Position numbers and translations under genes: made by a program. The notes beneath the pieces are model-generated. The model was not told the origin of the DNA. It searched no databases and was given only the letters and a program-made list of their open reading frames with translations. Positions 5,942 through 6,376 of a stretch of DNA of 6,376 nucleotides are shown in pieces. Origin of the DNA: Hyphomicrobiales bacterium (GTDB lineage: Bacteria > Pseudomonadota > Alphaproteobacteria > Rhizobiales > Aestuariivirgaceae); contig JAAURV010000194.1 of assembly GCA_012032065.1 (NCBI GenBank), positions 1 to 6,376 of the forward strand, read 5' to 3'. Every line of letters begins with the position of its first letter. Within the stretch, counting starts at the first letter, position 1.

Positions 5942-6127
5942 CTACATGGGCCGCGAGCGGCAATGAAATTTTTGTCACATCCGGCCTCGCGGCGTGTGAG
6001 TGAGCATCGCTGCCATAAATGGTGATTTGACCTTCGCGCGAACGATGCGAAATATCAAAACAACGCGAAACGCGAGAGGTCTCGAACACTGATGCCACCG
6101 ACGAACAAGAATTTTACGGCGCCGGAA

Positions 6128-6275
6128 CCGAGGTGACGGAACGCCGCGATTCATACCTCGGAGTAGTTGCGCTGCGCCGTTATGGCGCAGGTTAAAAGTC
6201 AAAGTCCAAAGACAAAGTGCAAGATGCACGGAATGGCCCTGCGTGGCATAGCTCCACCAGGGCCTCGTCTTTTTT
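6128..6275 (+). ncRNA. Candidate small structured RNA ending in a terminator
   Basis: On the plus strand three stem-loops follow one another. CCGAGGT (6128-6134) pairs with ACCTCGG (6155-6161). CTGCGCC (6172-6178) pairs with GGCGCAG (6184-6190) around GTTAT. Last is the terminator hairpin 6235-6264 with a T-run at 6270-6275. Between the second and third lies a purine-rich single-stranded linker with AAAGTC/CAAAGAC repeats, the kind of region many regulatory RNAs use for pairing. The transcript would run away from the catalase gene. A possible upstream promoter, TTGACC (about 6027-6032), has only a weak -10. I match it to no known RNA family, and the 5' end is a guess. Confidence 0.3.
6235..6275 (+). 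terminator. Rho-independent terminator, plus strand
   Basis: GGCCCTG (6235-6241) pairs with CAGGGCC (6258-6264); after a single bulged C, GTGG (6243-6246) pairs with CCAC (6254-6257) around CATAGCT. Five bases later come six T residues (6270-6275). The minus strand has no T-run on its side, so the direction is plus. No plus-strand protein gene precedes it, which is the main argument for a small RNA here. Confidence 0.55.
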
Positions 6276-6376
6276 GAGGCGTGCTGGCGCGCGCGTTCCA
6301 CCTAAGTGTGTTTGGACGGAAGGAGCCGTCGAAACCGCATCGATGCAAGACTTCGCGGAAGGCGAGGCGTGTCAAG

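Larger units (their letters stand above)
5942..6376. other. Gene-free stretch upstream of the catalase gene
   Basis: No convincing protein gene lies here. The longest minus-strand frame (108 codons, 6301-5975) begins MERARQHASKKTRPWWSYAT, is Arg/His/Trp-rich, has no ribosome binding site and crosses the plus-strand terminator. Left of about 6120 I see only the catalase upstream region, a short GCCGC-GA-GCGGC palindrome near 5951-5962 and a small CGAGA-GG-TCTCG palindrome near 6074-6085. To the right are three plus-strand stem-loops ending in a terminator. The last 100 bases are open in plus frames without a supported start. Confidence 0.5.

Noticed and set aside
5921..5945. OxyR-type spaced tetranucleotide motif in the catalase promoter
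   Set aside because: The ATAG-N7-CTAT pattern is not met; only scattered CTA/TAG bases are present.
6235..6260. tRNA/tmRNA 3' end suggested by GCTCCACCA
   Set aside because: No T-loop or acceptor partner is found upstream; the bases belong to the terminator stem.
5975..6301. 108-codon minus-strand frame upstream of the catalase gene
   Set aside because: Composition is not protein-like, there is no ribosome binding site, and it overlaps strong plus-strand hairpins and a terminator.
1..6376. CRISPR array, transposase or prophage module
   Set aside because: No regularly spaced direct repeats, no transposase motifs and no phage structural genes are visible in any frame.

Overview
The window looks like chromosomal DNA of an alphaproteobacterium, probably of the Rhizobiales/Hyphomicrobiales type. 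This rests on the GC-rich codon use (estimated by eye), a direct-repeat SOS box of the alphaproteobacterial form GTTC-N7-GTTC, a HigBA toxin-antitoxin pair of the Gp49-like type, an RhlE-type helicase with a basic tail, and palindromic intergenic repeats of a kind common in that group. No species can be named from the sequence alone.

Layout, left to right. (1) At positions 1-136 is the 5' end of an uncharacterised gene on the minus strand, with a LexA (SOS) box just upstream at 155-169. (2) At about 318-949 (plus) is an AT-richer stretch that reads as the wreck of one gene: two long open segments share a frame but are split by a stop at 533, and the likely start lies in another frame. (3) At 993-1711 (minus) is a complete HigB toxin / HigA antitoxin operon, toxin first, with a 4-base ATGA overlap and a near-consensus promoter holding a palindromic operator. 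The -10 box sits so close to the toxin start that the transcript may be leaderless. (4) At about 1832-2021 is a long imperfect inverted repeat of dispersed-repeat type. (5) At 2049-3452 (minus) is a full-length DEAD-box RNA helicase of the RhlE kind. (6) At 3689-4374 (plus) is an aquaporin Z gene in which every key residue can be read, but one base is missing near 4025, so it is frameshifted. (7) A hairpin at 4383-4407 lies between the convergent aquaporin and catalase genes and best fits termination of the catalase transcript. (8) At 4428-5903 (minus) is an intact small-subunit haem catalase. (9) At 5915-6376 there is no convincing protein gene. It holds the catalase promoter region, with a possible Irr-type iron/haem box, and a run of plus-strand stem-loops ending in a good Rho-independent terminator, which could be a small RNA gene.

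The genes do not form one pathway. The window is a patchwork of housekeeping and stress genes (helicase, catalase, water channel, SOS-linked gene) with accessory DNA (toxin-antitoxin, decayed gene, repeat). I saw no large undescribed system. The points most worth a second look are the SOS-linked unknown gene, the apparently leaderless toxin mRNA with its embedded operator, the aquaporin frameshift and the structured transcript upstream of the catalase gene.
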